From the NCBI RefSeq assembly GCF_000807255.1, contig NZ_CP009268.1:336384-400383 (forward strand): a DNA stretch of 64,000 bases, in the 5' to 3' direction. Shown here in pieces: positions 33,968 to 42,218 of the stretch; position 1 is the first letter of the stretch, and each line of letters starts with the position of its first letter. Source of the DNA: Clostridium pasteurianum DSM 525 = ATCC 6013 (GTDB taxonomy: Bacteria > Bacillota > Clostridia > Clostridiales > Clostridiaceae). The position numbers and the translations under genes are program-made. The notes below the pieces were generated by a model. That model had not been told where the DNA came from and searched no databases. It worked only from the letters and a program-made list of their open reading frames with translations.

Positions 33968-34648
33968 ATGGGTCAGTATGCCTTAAGTGATGTTCATGGA
34001 TGTTATGAAAAATTTGTTGAAATTCTAAAGCTTATAAAATTTTCTGAGTCAGATGAATTATATGTAATAGGAGATATATTTGACAGAGGAGAGAAGCCAC
34101 TTCATATATTGGATTATATCAGAGGACATGAAAACATATATTTACTAAAAGGTAATCACGAACTTATGTATGAAAGATTTTATAAAGATAAAATTGAAGG
34201 TAAGAGTTTAGACATTTCTTGGTTTATGAATGGCGGTCAAAGAACCTATATGGAAATAATGAAAAGGGGAGAAGAGTTTAATAGTTCATTATATGAGTAT
34301 ATTTCTAAACTTCCCCTTTATAAAATAGTTGGTAATAATATATTGGTTCATGGGGGAATAAAGCTTCCTGATGAATACGATAAATTATCCTTAAGGGAAA
34401 TAATGGATGTCCAGGAGGAAAATACTCTAATGTGGTACAGAGAAAGTATAGGTCATGAGAAAAAAATAAAAGGATATAATATTATCTGTGGTCACACTCC
34501 CGTTCAGATTATTAATAAAAATTATAAAGATGTAAGAATACTGAATGTAAATGATACCTATTATATAGACTGTGGATGTGTTTTTTCACAGGCTAAAGGC
34601 AAATTGGCTTGTATTAGGCTAGAAGATAAAGCAGAATTTTATGTATAA
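33968..34648 (+). CDS. PPP-type metallophosphoesterase
   Basis: Bacterial serine/threonine-phosphatase-like or diadenosine-tetraphosphatase-like enzyme using two metal ions. All PPP motifs are present in order: SDVHGCYE, GDIFDRG, KGNHE, VHGG and CGHTP. The length of about 226 residues is usual. I choose ATG at 33968 with GGTGAT just upstream; the ATG at 33956 is a possible alternative, and the opening at 33905 overlaps the broken DUF1737 gene. The frame overlap with the pseudogene tail suggests original translational coupling. Substrates may be phosphoproteins or dinucleotides. Confidence 0.85.
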   Translation: MGQYALSDVHGCYEKFVEILKLIKFSESDELYVIGDIFDRGEKPLHILDYIRGHENIYLLKGNHELMYERFYKDKIEGKSLDISWFMNGGQRTYMEIMKRGEEFNSSLYEYISKLPLYKIVGNNILVHGGIKLPDEYDKLSLREIMDVQEENTLMWYRESIGHEKKIKGYNIICGHTPVQIINKNYKDVRILNVNDTYYIDCGCVFSQAKGKLACIRLEDKAEFYV

Positions 34649-34650
34649 GC

Positions 34651-34717
34651 CTGTGGATATGTGTATAACATGTTAATAATTTTGTTAGTAACTATTTTGT
34701 ATTCCCACAGAATTTTT
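34651..34717 (+). terminator. possible terminator after the phosphoesterase
   Basis: CTGTGG (34651-34656) and CCACAG (34705-34710) enclose an inner GTTA/TAAC pairing and precede AATTTTT. The long loop makes this a moderate call. Confidence 0.4.
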
Positions 34718-34752
34718 ATGTTCTCAATGATAAGAATTCTGATGGAATAATA

Positions 34753-34854
34753 ATGAGAAGTTCAAATATAGAAAGTGAAACTTATAAAAGGAGTTATGAT
34801 AGACATAAAAAAATAATAGATTTGATGAAAAGTAGGAGGAGGGGGATATTTTGA
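34753..34854 (+). CDS. 33-codon upstream ORF, possible leader peptide of the LysR gene
   Basis: ATG at 34753 opens a small basic peptide (ends LMKSRRRGIF) whose TGA stop overlaps the TTG start of the LysR gene (TTGA). Translation of it would deliver ribosomes directly to the LysR start. Only a weak ribosome site (GATGGA) precedes it, and the strong AGGAGGAGGGGG inside it belongs to the regulator. It may be chance or a coupling leader. Confidence 0.3.
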   Translation: MRSSNIESETYKRSYDRHKKIIDLMKSRRRGIF

Positions 34855-35783
34855 CTCTGCAGCAATTAAAATATGCCATTGAGATTTCAAATTGCGGATC
34901 AATGAACGAAGCTGCCAAAAGACTATTTATATCTCAGCCCAGCCTTTCTAATGCCATCAGAGAATTGGAAAATGAACTGGGTATAACTATATTTGACAGA
35001 ACAAATAGGGGGATAACTCTTTCGTCAGAAGGCATTGAATTTTTGGGATATGCAAGGCAGATAATAAAGCAGACAGAACTTATGGAAGCTCATTATAAAG
35101 GAATAAAACTGAAGCCCTTACATTTTTCTATTTCAACTCAGCACTATGCTTTTGTGGTAGAAACCTTTATAAAATTGCTAGGAAAGATAGATAATGACAG
35201 ATATGAATTTAATCTGAGAGAGACAAAAACCTATAAAATAATTGAAGATGTGAGAACACTTCATAGTGAAATTGGAATACTCTATATTGATGAGCACAAT
35301 TCTAAAATTATGAACAAAATATTTAATGACAGCAATATTAAATTTACACCTTTATTTAATAGCAATCCTCATGTGATTTTAGGTAAAAATCATCCCCTTT
35401 CAAAAAGAGAAAGTGTCCTCATTAAAGATCTAGAATCTTTTACTTATTTAAAATTTGATCAGGGAGAAAATAATTCTCTGTATTTTTCAGAAGAGATGAT
35501 AAATATTTATGAAACCGATAAGATAATAAGAGTGAATGACAGAGCCACCCTTTCCAATCTATTGATAGGTACGGACAGTTATACTATAGGTACGGGAATA
35601 GTGGTTTCAGATTTAAATGGAGAGGATATCAAGTCCATTCCACTTGAAAATAGCGATATATTTACTGTAGGATGGATTGCTCATAAGGATATTAAACTTA
35701 GTAATATAGCAGCAGAATTTGTAGATATGCTTAATTCTACTGTTTCAATAAATTATTTTGATCCAAATTATTATTTGTTATAG
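34851..35783 (+). CDS. LysR-family regulator next to a MetE-like gene
   Basis: A 310-residue LysR protein. The helix-turn-helix lies at about residues 17-36 (GSMNEAAKRLFISQPSLSNA), with ELENELGITIFDR following, and a co-inducer domain from about residue 90. The start is TTG at 34851, supported by AGGAGGAGGGGG eight bases upstream and the conserved N-terminus LQQLKYAIEI. It lies 21 bp upstream of the MetE-like gene on the same strand, so it probably controls it, as CysL/MetR-type regulators do for methionine or sulfur genes (inference). Confidence 0.9.
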   Translation: MTLQQLKYAIEISNCGSMNEAAKRLFISQPSLSNAIRELENELGITIFDRTNRGITLSSEGIEFLGYARQIIKQTELMEAHYKGIKLKPLHFSISTQHYAFVVETFIKLLGKIDNDRYEFNLRETKTYKIIEDVRTLHSEIGILYIDEHNSKIMNKIFNDSNIKFTPLFNSNPHVILGKNHPLSKRESVLIKDLESFTYLKFDQGENNSLYFSEEMINIYETDKIIRVNDRATLSNLLIGTDSYTIGTGIVVSDLNGEDIKSIPLENSDIFTVGWIAHKDIKLSNIAAEFVDMLNSTVSINYFDPNYYLL

Positions 35784-35804
35784 GTATGGGTGAAAGGAGA
35801 AAAT

Positions 35805-36923
35805 ATGATTAGAAAGTTAATGGGCAAAGGAAAAGAAACTCCTCCCTTTAGATATGATATTGTAGGAAGCTTTCTTCGTACGGATGAAATCAAAAAAGCT
35901 CATATTCAATTTCGAAAGGGCGAAATAGATCTTAAACGGCTAACTGATATTGAAAATATGGAAATAAAAAAGCTTGTACGTAAAGAAAGAAAAATGGGAC
36001 TTAAAGCAGTTACAGATGGAGAATTCAGAAGAACCTGGTGGCATCTTGACTTTTTTTTAGGCATAGAGGGAACGGAGAAAATAAATTTAAATCAAGGGAG
36101 AAATCTTAATGGATCCAAAATAAAAGCAGAAAGTTTTCGTATTGTAGATAAAATAAAATTTCAAGATCATCCAATGATAGAACATTTTAAATACCTAAGA
36201 AGTATAGCAGAAGACAGCATTCCTAAATTTACAATTCCATCACCAGCACTTTTCCATTTTGTTCAAAATCATAATGGAAATAATATATATAAAACTAATG
36301 AAGAATTACTAAGGGATATTGTTAAAGTTTATAGATTAGCGGTGAAGGCCTTTTATGAAGCAGGATGCAGATATCTTCAGCTGGATGATACTTCCTTTGG
36401 AAGCCTTTGCAGCGAAATTCATAGGGATCATTTAAGAAATAGAGGAATAGATCCTGATAAGCTTGCAGAAGATTATGTAAGGATTATTAATGAAAGTATT
36501 GAAGATCATCCTAGTGATATGATTATAACACTTCACATATGCCGTGGAAATTTTCACTCTTCCTGGTTTGCTTCTGGAGGATATGAACCTATTGCCAAAG
36601 TTTTATTCCCAAACTGTAAAGTAGATGGATTTTTTCTAGAATATGATAACGAACGTTCGGGAGATTTCAAGCCTTTAAAGTATATAGGGGATCAATATGT
36701 GGTACTGGGACTTGTCACTACAAAACATGGAGGACTTGAAAGTAAAGAGGGATTAAAAGCCCGTGTTGCTGAAGCCTGTGAGTACATGGATATAAATAAA
36801 CTTTGCCTTAGTTCACAATGTGGTTTTGCCTCTACGGAAGAAGGCAATATATTAACAGAAGAAGAGCAGTGGGAGAAGATAAAGCTTGTGGTGGAAACTG
36901 CTAAGGAGATATGGAAAGAATAA
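35805..36923 (+). CDS. cobalamin-independent methionine-synthase-like protein (YxjG/YxjH family)
   Basis: A 372-residue protein equivalent to the C-terminal catalytic barrel of MetE. Zinc ligands appear as LHICRGN (His-x-Cys), the glutamate in FFLEYD, and the final cysteine in SSQCGFAS. DGEFRRTWWHLDF and YLQLDDTSFG match the YxjG family. Such short proteins transfer methyl groups to homocysteine from an unknown donor or serve methionine salvage. They lack the folate-binding N-terminal half of MetE. ATG at 35805 has AAAGGAG upstream. It is likely co-transcribed with the LysR gene. Confidence 0.85.
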   Translation: MIRKLMGKGKETPPFRYDIVGSFLRTDEIKKAHIQFRKGEIDLKRLTDIENMEIKKLVRKERKMGLKAVTDGEFRRTWWHLDFFLGIEGTEKINLNQGRNLNGSKIKAESFRIVDKIKFQDHPMIEHFKYLRSIAEDSIPKFTIPSPALFHFVQNHNGNNIYKTNEELLRDIVKVYRLAVKAFYEAGCRYLQLDDTSFGSLCSEIHRDHLRNRGIDPDKLAEDYVRIINESIEDHPSDMIITLHICRGNFHSSWFASGGYEPIAKVLFPNCKVDGFFLEYDNERSGDFKPLKYIGDQYVVLGLVTTKHGGLESKEGLKARVAEACEYMDINKLCLSSQCGFASTEEGNILTEEEQWEKIKLVVETAKEIWKE

Positions 36924-36943
36924 TAGGGAGTTGATCAATAGCT

Positions 36944-37717
36944 ATGAAGAAAATATTTGTAATAATTTCAATTTTAATATGTTTCATAGTAGTAACAGCA
37001 TGTGATAATAAGTCAATCAGTAGTATTAATAAATCTGAAAATAGCAATAATCAGATAAATAATATTAATAATGCAGTATCTTCATCAGAAGATAGTTCTT
37101 CAAAGGATAAAGATAACAGTAGCAATAAAAGCAATTCAACGGAAAAAACTGCTAATCAAAACAGAATTGATACTGGGAATACTGTGAATACTGAATTAGA
37201 TATAAATTCATTTATTCCAAAAGGATGGCATATTGTTGAGGTGATGGTTGTTGAAGGCACTAGTAAATCTCAGGGGGAAGCAGCACCTAGATCATTAATG
37301 ATACTTTTAGGAAACAAGAATAATTCCTATTCGCTTTCAATAACAGCGCCGAAGGCAGTATTGCTTTCCAATGAAGGGGGAGCTTTTGGAGATCCATTTG
37401 AAAGCATAACTATAGATAGAGGATCAGTTTTATTAAGCTTTTATGGAGGCAGCAATGATAGATGGTTTAGTTCCTATAGATTCAGATATCAAAATAATGG
37501 GTGGTATTTAATAGGTGCTACATTAGGTTCATATTATAACCCTACAACAACAAGAGATAATGCTGATACGGAGGATTATAATCTACTTACAGGAGATTAT
37601 GTATTTAAAAAAGCTAATGATAAAGGTGAATTGGTTACTACAAAAGGGAATAGAGAAAAGAAAAAACTTGTGAATCTAAAAGATTTTAAGGCTAATTCAG
37701 AGGAGAAGCAGTTTTAA
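36944..37717 (+). CDS. putative lipoprotein of unknown function
   Basis: A 257-residue protein with a classic lipoprotein signal (hydrophobic residues 5-18, lipobox VVTAC at about residue 20), then a Ser/Asn/Lys-rich low-complexity linker of about 65 residues and a globular domain starting near SFIPKGWHIVEV. It should be tethered outside the membrane. YKFNN-like beta strands with WYLIGATLGSYY resemble clostridial surface lipoproteins, but I recognise no named family. The start has GGGAGTTGATC upstream. It sits 21 bp after the MetE-like gene, so may be co-transcribed. Confidence 0.75.
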   Translation: MKKIFVIISILICFIVVTACDNKSISSINKSENSNNQINNINNAVSSSEDSSSKDKDNSSNKSNSTEKTANQNRIDTGNTVNTELDINSFIPKGWHIVEVMVVEGTSKSQGEAAPRSLMILLGNKNNSYSLSITAPKAVLLSNEGGAFGDPFESITIDRGSVLLSFYGGSNDRWFSSYRFRYQNNGWYLIGATLGSYYNPTTTRDNADTEDYNLLTGDYVFKKANDKGELVTTKGNREKKKLVNLKDFKANSEEKQF

Positions 37718-37874
37718 TTAGTTAAATTATTTTTTATGCAGAAGCTTTAGAAATCAATATAGAATTATTACTTGTTGTAATATTGATCTTAATTGATAAA
37801 ATGAAAAAACTATTCTAAAAAATAAAGATGGATTTTTTAATGTTATTACTGATTTGCTAGAAGGAGAATGTGCT

Positions 37875-38219
37875 ATGAATATTAAATTACCACAACCTAT
37901 TGCTGATTTTATCAAAGCAAAAAATGAACATAACAGTAATGAATTTATTTCTTGTTTTTCAGATAACGCTGTCGTACAAGATGAAGGAGAAAATATATCT
38001 GGAGTGAAGGCTATAAAGGAGTGGAGTGATAAGACTAATAAAAAGTATAATGATACTCTAAAAGCTGTAAATTTACTAGAAATAGATGGAAATATAATAC
38101 TTACAGCAATTGCTTCTGGAAATTTCAAAGGAAGTCCTACCAATCTGGATTTTTATTTTACTTTAAATAATGATAGGATTACTAATCTGAAAATTTTACT
38201 TCCTGAAGAAAAGCAGTAA
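37875..38219 (+). CDS. SnoaL/NTF2-like small protein
   Basis: A 114-residue protein of the cystatin-like NTF2 fold (PIADFIKAKNEHNSNEFISCFSDNAVVQDEG at the N-terminus, GVKAIKEW as the second helix, and a C-terminal beta sheet). Relatives include polyketide cyclases and stress-induced proteins. No catalytic pair is certain. ATG at 37875 is supported by GAAGGAGAA. It is followed 49 bp later by a Dabb-domain gene. Confidence 0.75.
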   Translation: MNIKLPQPIADFIKAKNEHNSNEFISCFSDNAVVQDEGENISGVKAIKEWSDKTNKKYNDTLKAVNLLEIDGNIILTAIASGNFKGSPTNLDFYFTLNNDRITNLKILLPEEKQ

Positions 38220-38268
38220 AAATGATTTGTTTATAAAAATATTATAAGTAAAAAAAGGAAAGTTTTAA

Positions 38269-38556
38269 ATGATTGTCAATAATTTGTTTATCAGATTAAA
38301 GGAAAGAAATAATGAAAATATTGAAAAGACAAGAGTAATTTTACTAAGTATGAAGGGGAAGATCGAAACCCTTCTTGATTTAAAAGTTGAAATTGATATA
38401 AGTAAAGGTGATTATGACCTCATGTTAATTACTAAATATAATTCAATTAATGATTTAAATGCCTATTTAAGTCACCCAGTTCATATAGAAGTAGCAAAAT
38501 ATATTGTAAATATATTGGATAACCAGGTATCCTTAAGATATAAGTCTTTAGATTAA
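38269..38556 (+). CDS. Dabb (stress-responsive alpha/beta barrel) domain protein
   Basis: A 95-residue dimeric ferredoxin-like-fold protein. It has the usual VNNLFIRLKE N-terminus, a central YDLMLITKYNSINDLNAYLSHPVHIEVAKYI block, and the conserved HP-x-H pair. The family's function is unclear (stress or small-molecule binding). AAAAGGAAAG precedes the ATG. It likely shares an operon with the SnoaL-like gene, both being small ligand-binding folds. Confidence 0.8.
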   Translation: MIVNNLFIRLKERNNENIEKTRVILLSMKGKIETLLDLKVEIDISKGDYDLMLITKYNSINDLNAYLSHPVHIEVAKYIVNILDNQVSLRYKSLD

Positions 38557-38631
38557 TTGAAATAATATTTAACATCAAAATTTCAAAAATATCTATTTTT
38601 AATACTGCCAATGCCAGAAATATGAGTTATA

Positions 38632-38665
38632 ACCCTTCGTTACTATAATAATGAGTACGAAGGGT
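38632..38665 (+). terminator. hairpin after the Dabb gene
   Basis: ACCCTTCG and CGAAGGGT arms with an extended stem carrying one bulge. The following T's are few, so efficiency is uncertain. Confidence 0.5.
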
Positions 38666-38789
38666 CCTTTAGCCTTACTTTTTAATACCATTAATGAGAC
38701 AGTAGGCAATGAAGACTTGTTTACAAATTGCTACTGTTATCTTAAAAATGTTAGTTTAAAGAAATAATATTAATAGGCTTATAACATTT

Positions 38790-39353
38790 TTATTCTCTGG
38801 AAAATGAGAAAATAAAGTCCTCTATCATAAAATTAAAGCTATCATCTAAATCTGCTTTGTTTCTAAAGTAATTAAGAAAACTTAGTGAAATAAAGCCATG
38901 CAGCATACTTCTTAAAGCTCGGCTTTTATGAATCAAGTATGTTTGGTCTTTAATATAAAACGCTAAAATCTGACGTATAATACCACCAATTTCCTTAACT
39001 AAACTATGCACTTTTTCATTTTCTGCATTTGGAATACTCATAAAAAGACCATAGGCCGTCTTGTTTTCAAAAGCAAATTTCTTGTAGGTATAGGCGAATT
39101 CTATAATGGCATCAGAGCCGCTTTTGCCAACTAGCTTTTGCATTAAATTTAAATTCAGTTCCTTTAAAAATGATACTGTCATTTCTGTTTTAAGATCATC
39201 CATATTATTAAAATGATTATATAGAGATGGATATTTTATATCCAGTTTTTCTGCAAGTTTAGGAAAAGTAAGTTGATTTATTCCAATTTCATCAGCTAAT
39301 ATAAAAGCAGCTTTAATAATTTTTTCCTTGGTTAAATTTCTTTTTTGAGCCAT
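38790..39353 (-). CDS. TetR-family repressor divergent from an MFS exporter
   Basis: A 187-residue TetR regulator. The N-terminal helix-turn-helix (LTKEKIIKAAFILADEIGINQLTFPKLAEKL, then YPSLYNHFNN) is followed by a helical ligand-binding domain. I chose the ATG at 39353 with AAGGAG seven bases upstream; the reading frame extends eight codons further without support. It is divergent from the MFS gene with two operator-like 19-bp palindromes between, so it should repress the exporter and possibly itself until a drug or metabolite binds. The inducer is unknown. Confidence 0.9.
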   Translation of the reverse strand: MAQKRNLTKEKIIKAAFILADEIGINQLTFPKLAEKLDIKYPSLYNHFNNMDDLKTEMTVSFLKELNLNLMQKLVGKSGSDAIIEFAYTYKKFAFENKTAYGLFMSIPNAENEKVHSLVKEIGGIIRQILAFYIKDQTYLIHKSRALRSMLHGFISLSFLNYFRNKADLDDSFNFMIEDFIFSFSRE

Positions 39354-39471
39354 TATAACACTCCTTGTATAATTCATCTATCTTACTCGTAGAATTACTC
39401 ATTACTATTCTGATATTCATCTAATAAATCTAATCCACAAGCATAGTTTAACATTATAAAAGATTTTTATC

Positions 39472-39511
39472 AAACTATAGTTAGTAGTTTACAAACTATA
39501 TATTATAGTTT
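39472..39511. promoter_or_regulatory. tandem TetR operators over the MFS promoter
   Basis: AAACTATAGTTAGTAGTTT (39472-39490) and AAACTATA-TAT-TATAGTTT (39493-39511) are 19-bp palindromic sites with centres 21 bp (two helical turns) apart. The second occupies the spacer of the promoter at 39488-39516. Confidence 0.7.
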
Positions 39512-39516
39512 ATTAT
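39488..39516 (+). promoter_or_regulatory. promoter of the MFS exporter
   Basis: TTTACA (39488-39493), 17-nt spacer, TATTAT (39511-39516), 26 nt before the MFS start and fully overlapped by the TetR-type operator. Confidence 0.65.
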
Positions 39517-39541
39517 TATATAAAGAAGGAAGGTTGTAAGC

Positions 39542-40750
39542 ATGAAAATGTGGGAAAGAAATTTGATAGTCTGCTGGTTTGGAATGTTTGTAACCAGTAT
39601 AGGTATGAGCCAAATTGCACCGGTATTACCACTGTATATAAAACATCTGGGTATTTCTAATACTAATTTAATTGAACAATTTTCAGGAATTGCTTTTGGT
39701 GCAACTTTCATAATTTCTGCTATATTTTCACCAATTTGGGGGCATGCTGCTGACAAATTTGGAAGAAAACCAATGCTTTTAAGGGCAAGTTTAGGCATGG
39801 CAATAGTTGTAGGAAGTATGGGATTTGCACCAAATGTATATGTGCTTATAGGATTGAGATTATTGCAGGGAATCATAACTGGTTACAGTACAGCTTGCAC
39901 TACTCTAATTGCCACTCAGACAGATAAGGAAAATGCAGGCTGGGCATTAGGTACCCTTTCAACATCAAGTATTGCAGGTTCACTAATTGGACCAATGATT
40001 GGAGGTTTTATAGAAGAAAATTTTGGTTTGAAAAATGTATTTTTTATAACAGGTTCATTACTTATGATTGCATTTATTGCAACTTTGTTATTTGTAAAGG
40101 AATCTTTCATTGGTGAAGATAAAGGAAAACTCAGTGCTAAGGAAATATGGAGTATTGTTCCTGATAAGAGTTTAACTATTATAATGTTCATCACTTCATT
40201 TATATTAGCCTTAGCATTATATTCTGTAGAACCTATTGTAACAGTATACGTTACTCAATTATCTGTAAATACTAGTCATGTAGCTTTATTGGCCGGAATG
40301 GTATTTTCAGCAGCAGGTTTTGCAAATATAATATCAGCACCAAGGCTTGGAAAGCTTTCTGATAAAATTGGGGCACATAAAGTTATATTGGCAGCACTTA
40401 TATTAGCAGGAGTCATTTTTATACCACAGGCCTTTGTAAAAAATCCATGGCAATTAATGGGGCTTAGATTTTTATTGGGATTAGCAATGGGAGGGCTTAA
40501 TCCTTCTATAAATACTTTAGTTAAAAAGATTACTCCGGAATCTCTTACAGGAAGAGTATTTGGATTTAATATTTCTGCACAGTATTTAGGAGTATTTGGT
40601 GGTTCAATTTTAGGAGGACAAGTAGCAGCTTGTTTAGGTATAAGATATGTATTCTTTATTACAGGAGCATTATTACTTATGAATGCAATTTGGGTTTATT
40701 TTAAAGTTTATAAAAAACTTGTTTTAAAAGAAGATCCATTAGGCATATGA
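39542..40750 (+). CDS. MFS multidrug-type transporter
   Basis: A 402-residue major facilitator with 12 predicted helices. Motif A is seen as GHAADKFGRKPMLL between helices 2 and 3 and, weakly, as LSDKIGAHKVIL in the second half. Motif C-like GSLIGPMIGGF suggests an antiporter-type exporter. AGGAAGG precedes the ATG. It is probably a drug or metabolite exporter controlled by the divergent TetR. The isochorismatase-fold gene follows 28 bp later, likely in the same operon. Confidence 0.9.
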   Translation: MKMWERNLIVCWFGMFVTSIGMSQIAPVLPLYIKHLGISNTNLIEQFSGIAFGATFIISAIFSPIWGHAADKFGRKPMLLRASLGMAIVVGSMGFAPNVYVLIGLRLLQGIITGYSTACTTLIATQTDKENAGWALGTLSTSSIAGSLIGPMIGGFIEENFGLKNVFFITGSLLMIAFIATLLFVKESFIGEDKGKLSAKEIWSIVPDKSLTIIMFITSFILALALYSVEPIVTVYVTQLSVNTSHVALLAGMVFSAAGFANIISAPRLGKLSDKIGAHKVILAALILAGVIFIPQAFVKNPWQLMGLRFLLGLAMGGLNPSINTLVKKITPESLTGRVFGFNISAQYLGVFGGSILGGQVAACLGIRYVFFITGALLLMNAIWVYFKVYKKLVLKEDPLGI

Positions 40751-40778
40751 AAATAAATTAACTTATAGGAGATAGTAA

Positions 40779-41369
40779 ATGGAAAATTTAAAGATATCAG
40801 AAAATGAATTTATTAAATCAGAAAAAACAGCACTTGTAGCTATAGATTTACAGAATGGAATTGTAAACACAGAACGTTTACCATATACAGGTGCAGAAGT
40901 TGTTGAAAAGTCAGCTAAATTAGTTAATGCGTTTACGGAAAAAGGAGCATTTGTAGTTCTTGTAAGAGTTTCTTCTATAGATGGAAAAGATATGTTAAAG
41001 CCAGATGTGGATTTAAAGGCTAATCATGTACAGTTTGCTGAAGGTTGGGATAATTATGTGCCTGAAATAGCAAAAGGTAAAGGTGTTCATACTATTACTA
41101 AAAGGCAGTGGGGAGCATTTTATGGTACTGACCTTGATTTGCAGTTAAGACGCCGTGGAATTGATACCATTGTATTATGCGGTATTTCTACAGGAATTGG
41201 TGTAGATACCACAGCAAGAGAGGCTTTTCAATATGGTTATAATCAAATTTTTGCAGAAGATGCAATGACTGCTTCCACAAAGGAAGAACATGATTATGTT
41301 TTTAAATATATATTTCCTAGGATAGGTAAGATTAGAAGTAGTGAACAAATTATCTTATCATTGAAATAA
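40779..41369 (+). CDS. isochorismatase-fold hydrolase with Cys replaced by Gly
   Basis: A 196-residue alpha/beta protein of the isochorismatase superfamily. The first catalytic aspartate is in [11 protein letters not shown] near residue 22 and the lysine in ITKRQWGAF. The position of the nucleophilic cysteine, normally in GxxTxxCVxxTAxxA, is glycine here ([17 protein letters not shown]). Nicotinamidase-type enzymes need that cysteine, while isochorismate hydrolases such as EntB have glycine, so a vinyl-ether hydrolase or a non-enzymatic role is more likely than amidase activity. AGGAGATAG precedes the ATG. Co-expression with the MFS exporter suggests joint handling of a small aromatic compound. 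Confidence 0.82.
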   Translation: MENLKISENEFIKSEKTALVAIDLQNGIVNTERLPYTGAEVVEKSAKLVNAFTEKGAFVVLVRVSSIDGKDMLKPDVDLKANHVQFAEGWDNYVPEIAKGKGVHTITKRQWGAFYGTDLDLQLRRRGIDTIVLCGISTGIGVDTTAREAFQYGYNQIFAEDAMTASTKEEHDYVFKYIFPRIGKIRSSEQIILSLK

Positions 41370-41442
41370 CTTATAAGAGATTTATGATTTATATAAAAAA
41401 TATGTAAAGCTGCCTGTTAATTGAATGCTTTAAATTATTTCA

Positions 41443-41478
41443 TAAGGTACTTTCTAGAGAATAGGAAGTATCTTTTGT
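41443..41478 (+). terminator. terminator after the isochorismatase-fold gene
   Basis: AAGGTACTT pairs with AAGTATCTT (one G-U pair) across a short A/G-rich loop, followed by TTTTGTT. Confidence 0.65.
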
Positions 41479-41594
41479 TATATTATTCAATGGATTTACA
41501 ATAAATATTTGTTTGATAAATTATGGAGTATGTAAAGCAGTATGTTATAATCTAAATATAAAATGTAGCTTTACAAGAGATATGGGGGTGTAAA

Positions 41595-41798
41595 ATGTTT
41601 AATAGTAATGAAGATAAGAGATTTAAGGTTATATATAAACAAGGATTTGCACCAAGCTGTAAGATAATTGTAGACACAGAGACAGGGGTAAACTATTTGT
41701 TTACTGCTGATGGATACGCTGGTGGTTTAACTGTACTTTTGGATAGTGAAGGAAAGCCTGTAATATCATCTGTGATTCCTAAGGCCAAGGATAATTAA
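41595..41798 (+). CDS. DUF6440 small protein
   Basis: A 67-residue protein matching the DUF6440 pattern: RFKVIYKQG at the N-terminus, then DTETGVNYLF and DGYAGGLTVLLD-x-GKP. It is small, soluble and predicted to be beta-rich. Function is unknown. GGGGGTGTAAA precedes the ATG. It is monocistronic, ending at a perfect long hairpin. Confidence 0.8.
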   Translation: MFNSNEDKRFKVIYKQGFAPSCKIIVDTETGVNYLFTADGYAGGLTVLLDSEGKPVISSVIPKAKDN

Positions 41799-41802
41799 TA
41801 AC

Positions 41803-41857
41803 AAGAATCATAAGGAATTATTGTATGTAATTTTTATAATAATTCCTTATGATTCTT
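41803..41857. terminator. long perfect hairpin after DUF6440
   Basis: A 20-bp perfect stem, AAGAATCATAAGGAATTATT (41803-41822) with its complement at 41838-41857, and a 15-nt loop. No strong T-run follows on the plus strand, so it may act by RNA stability or as a barrier. Confidence 0.6.
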
Positions 41858-41872
41858 AAATTGAAGCAAGTT

Positions 41873-42099
41873 CTTAATTCAGGTGGTGGTTCTTTTAACC
41901 CATATGAATTTTAGAACTGCGAATGCATGGCTTACTTGGCGTAAAACTCTCACTTGAAGAAAAGCAGAGAACCAAAATCTTCTTTTTGATTTTGTGTGAA
42001 TCGCTTTCACAGAGTGCAAGCAGAGAACCAAAATCTTCTTTTTGATTTTGTGTGAGGGCTGTACAGAGTGCGTGGGAGACTTACGCCAAGTTAGTCAGG
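41873..42099 (+). repeat. repeat family R1, copy with two units
   Basis: A conserved left flank (CTTAATTCAGGTGG...) leads to an 11-bp inverted end ACTTGGCGTAA (41934-41944) and its complement TTACGCCAAGT (42081-42091). Between them lie two tandem units of 56 and 54 nt beginning AAGCAGAGAACC and ending CAGAGTGC. Each unit can form a CAAAATC/GATTTTG hairpin. It is an inverted copy of the element at 54571-54848. It is non-coding and fills the 420-bp gap before the GH31 gene. Confidence 0.85.
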
Positions 42100-42218
42100 T
42101 TAAAAATAAAAATTGTTAAAAGAACATATGATTATTTACAGTAAGTCAAATAACAAATTTCTAACATTGAATAATTATGTCTTTATATGTTGTTTGGTAT
42201 AGGAATGGCAAACAAAAT

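Noticed and set aside
34651..34662. DnaA-box-like TGTGGATAT as a replication signal.
   Set aside because: It is a single imperfect box without clustering or nearby replication genes; it is better explained as a hairpin arm.
41967..42076. The tandem R1 units resembled a short CRISPR array.
   Set aside because: The units are contiguous with no unique spacers, differ in sequence while preserving hairpins, and no cas genes are present.
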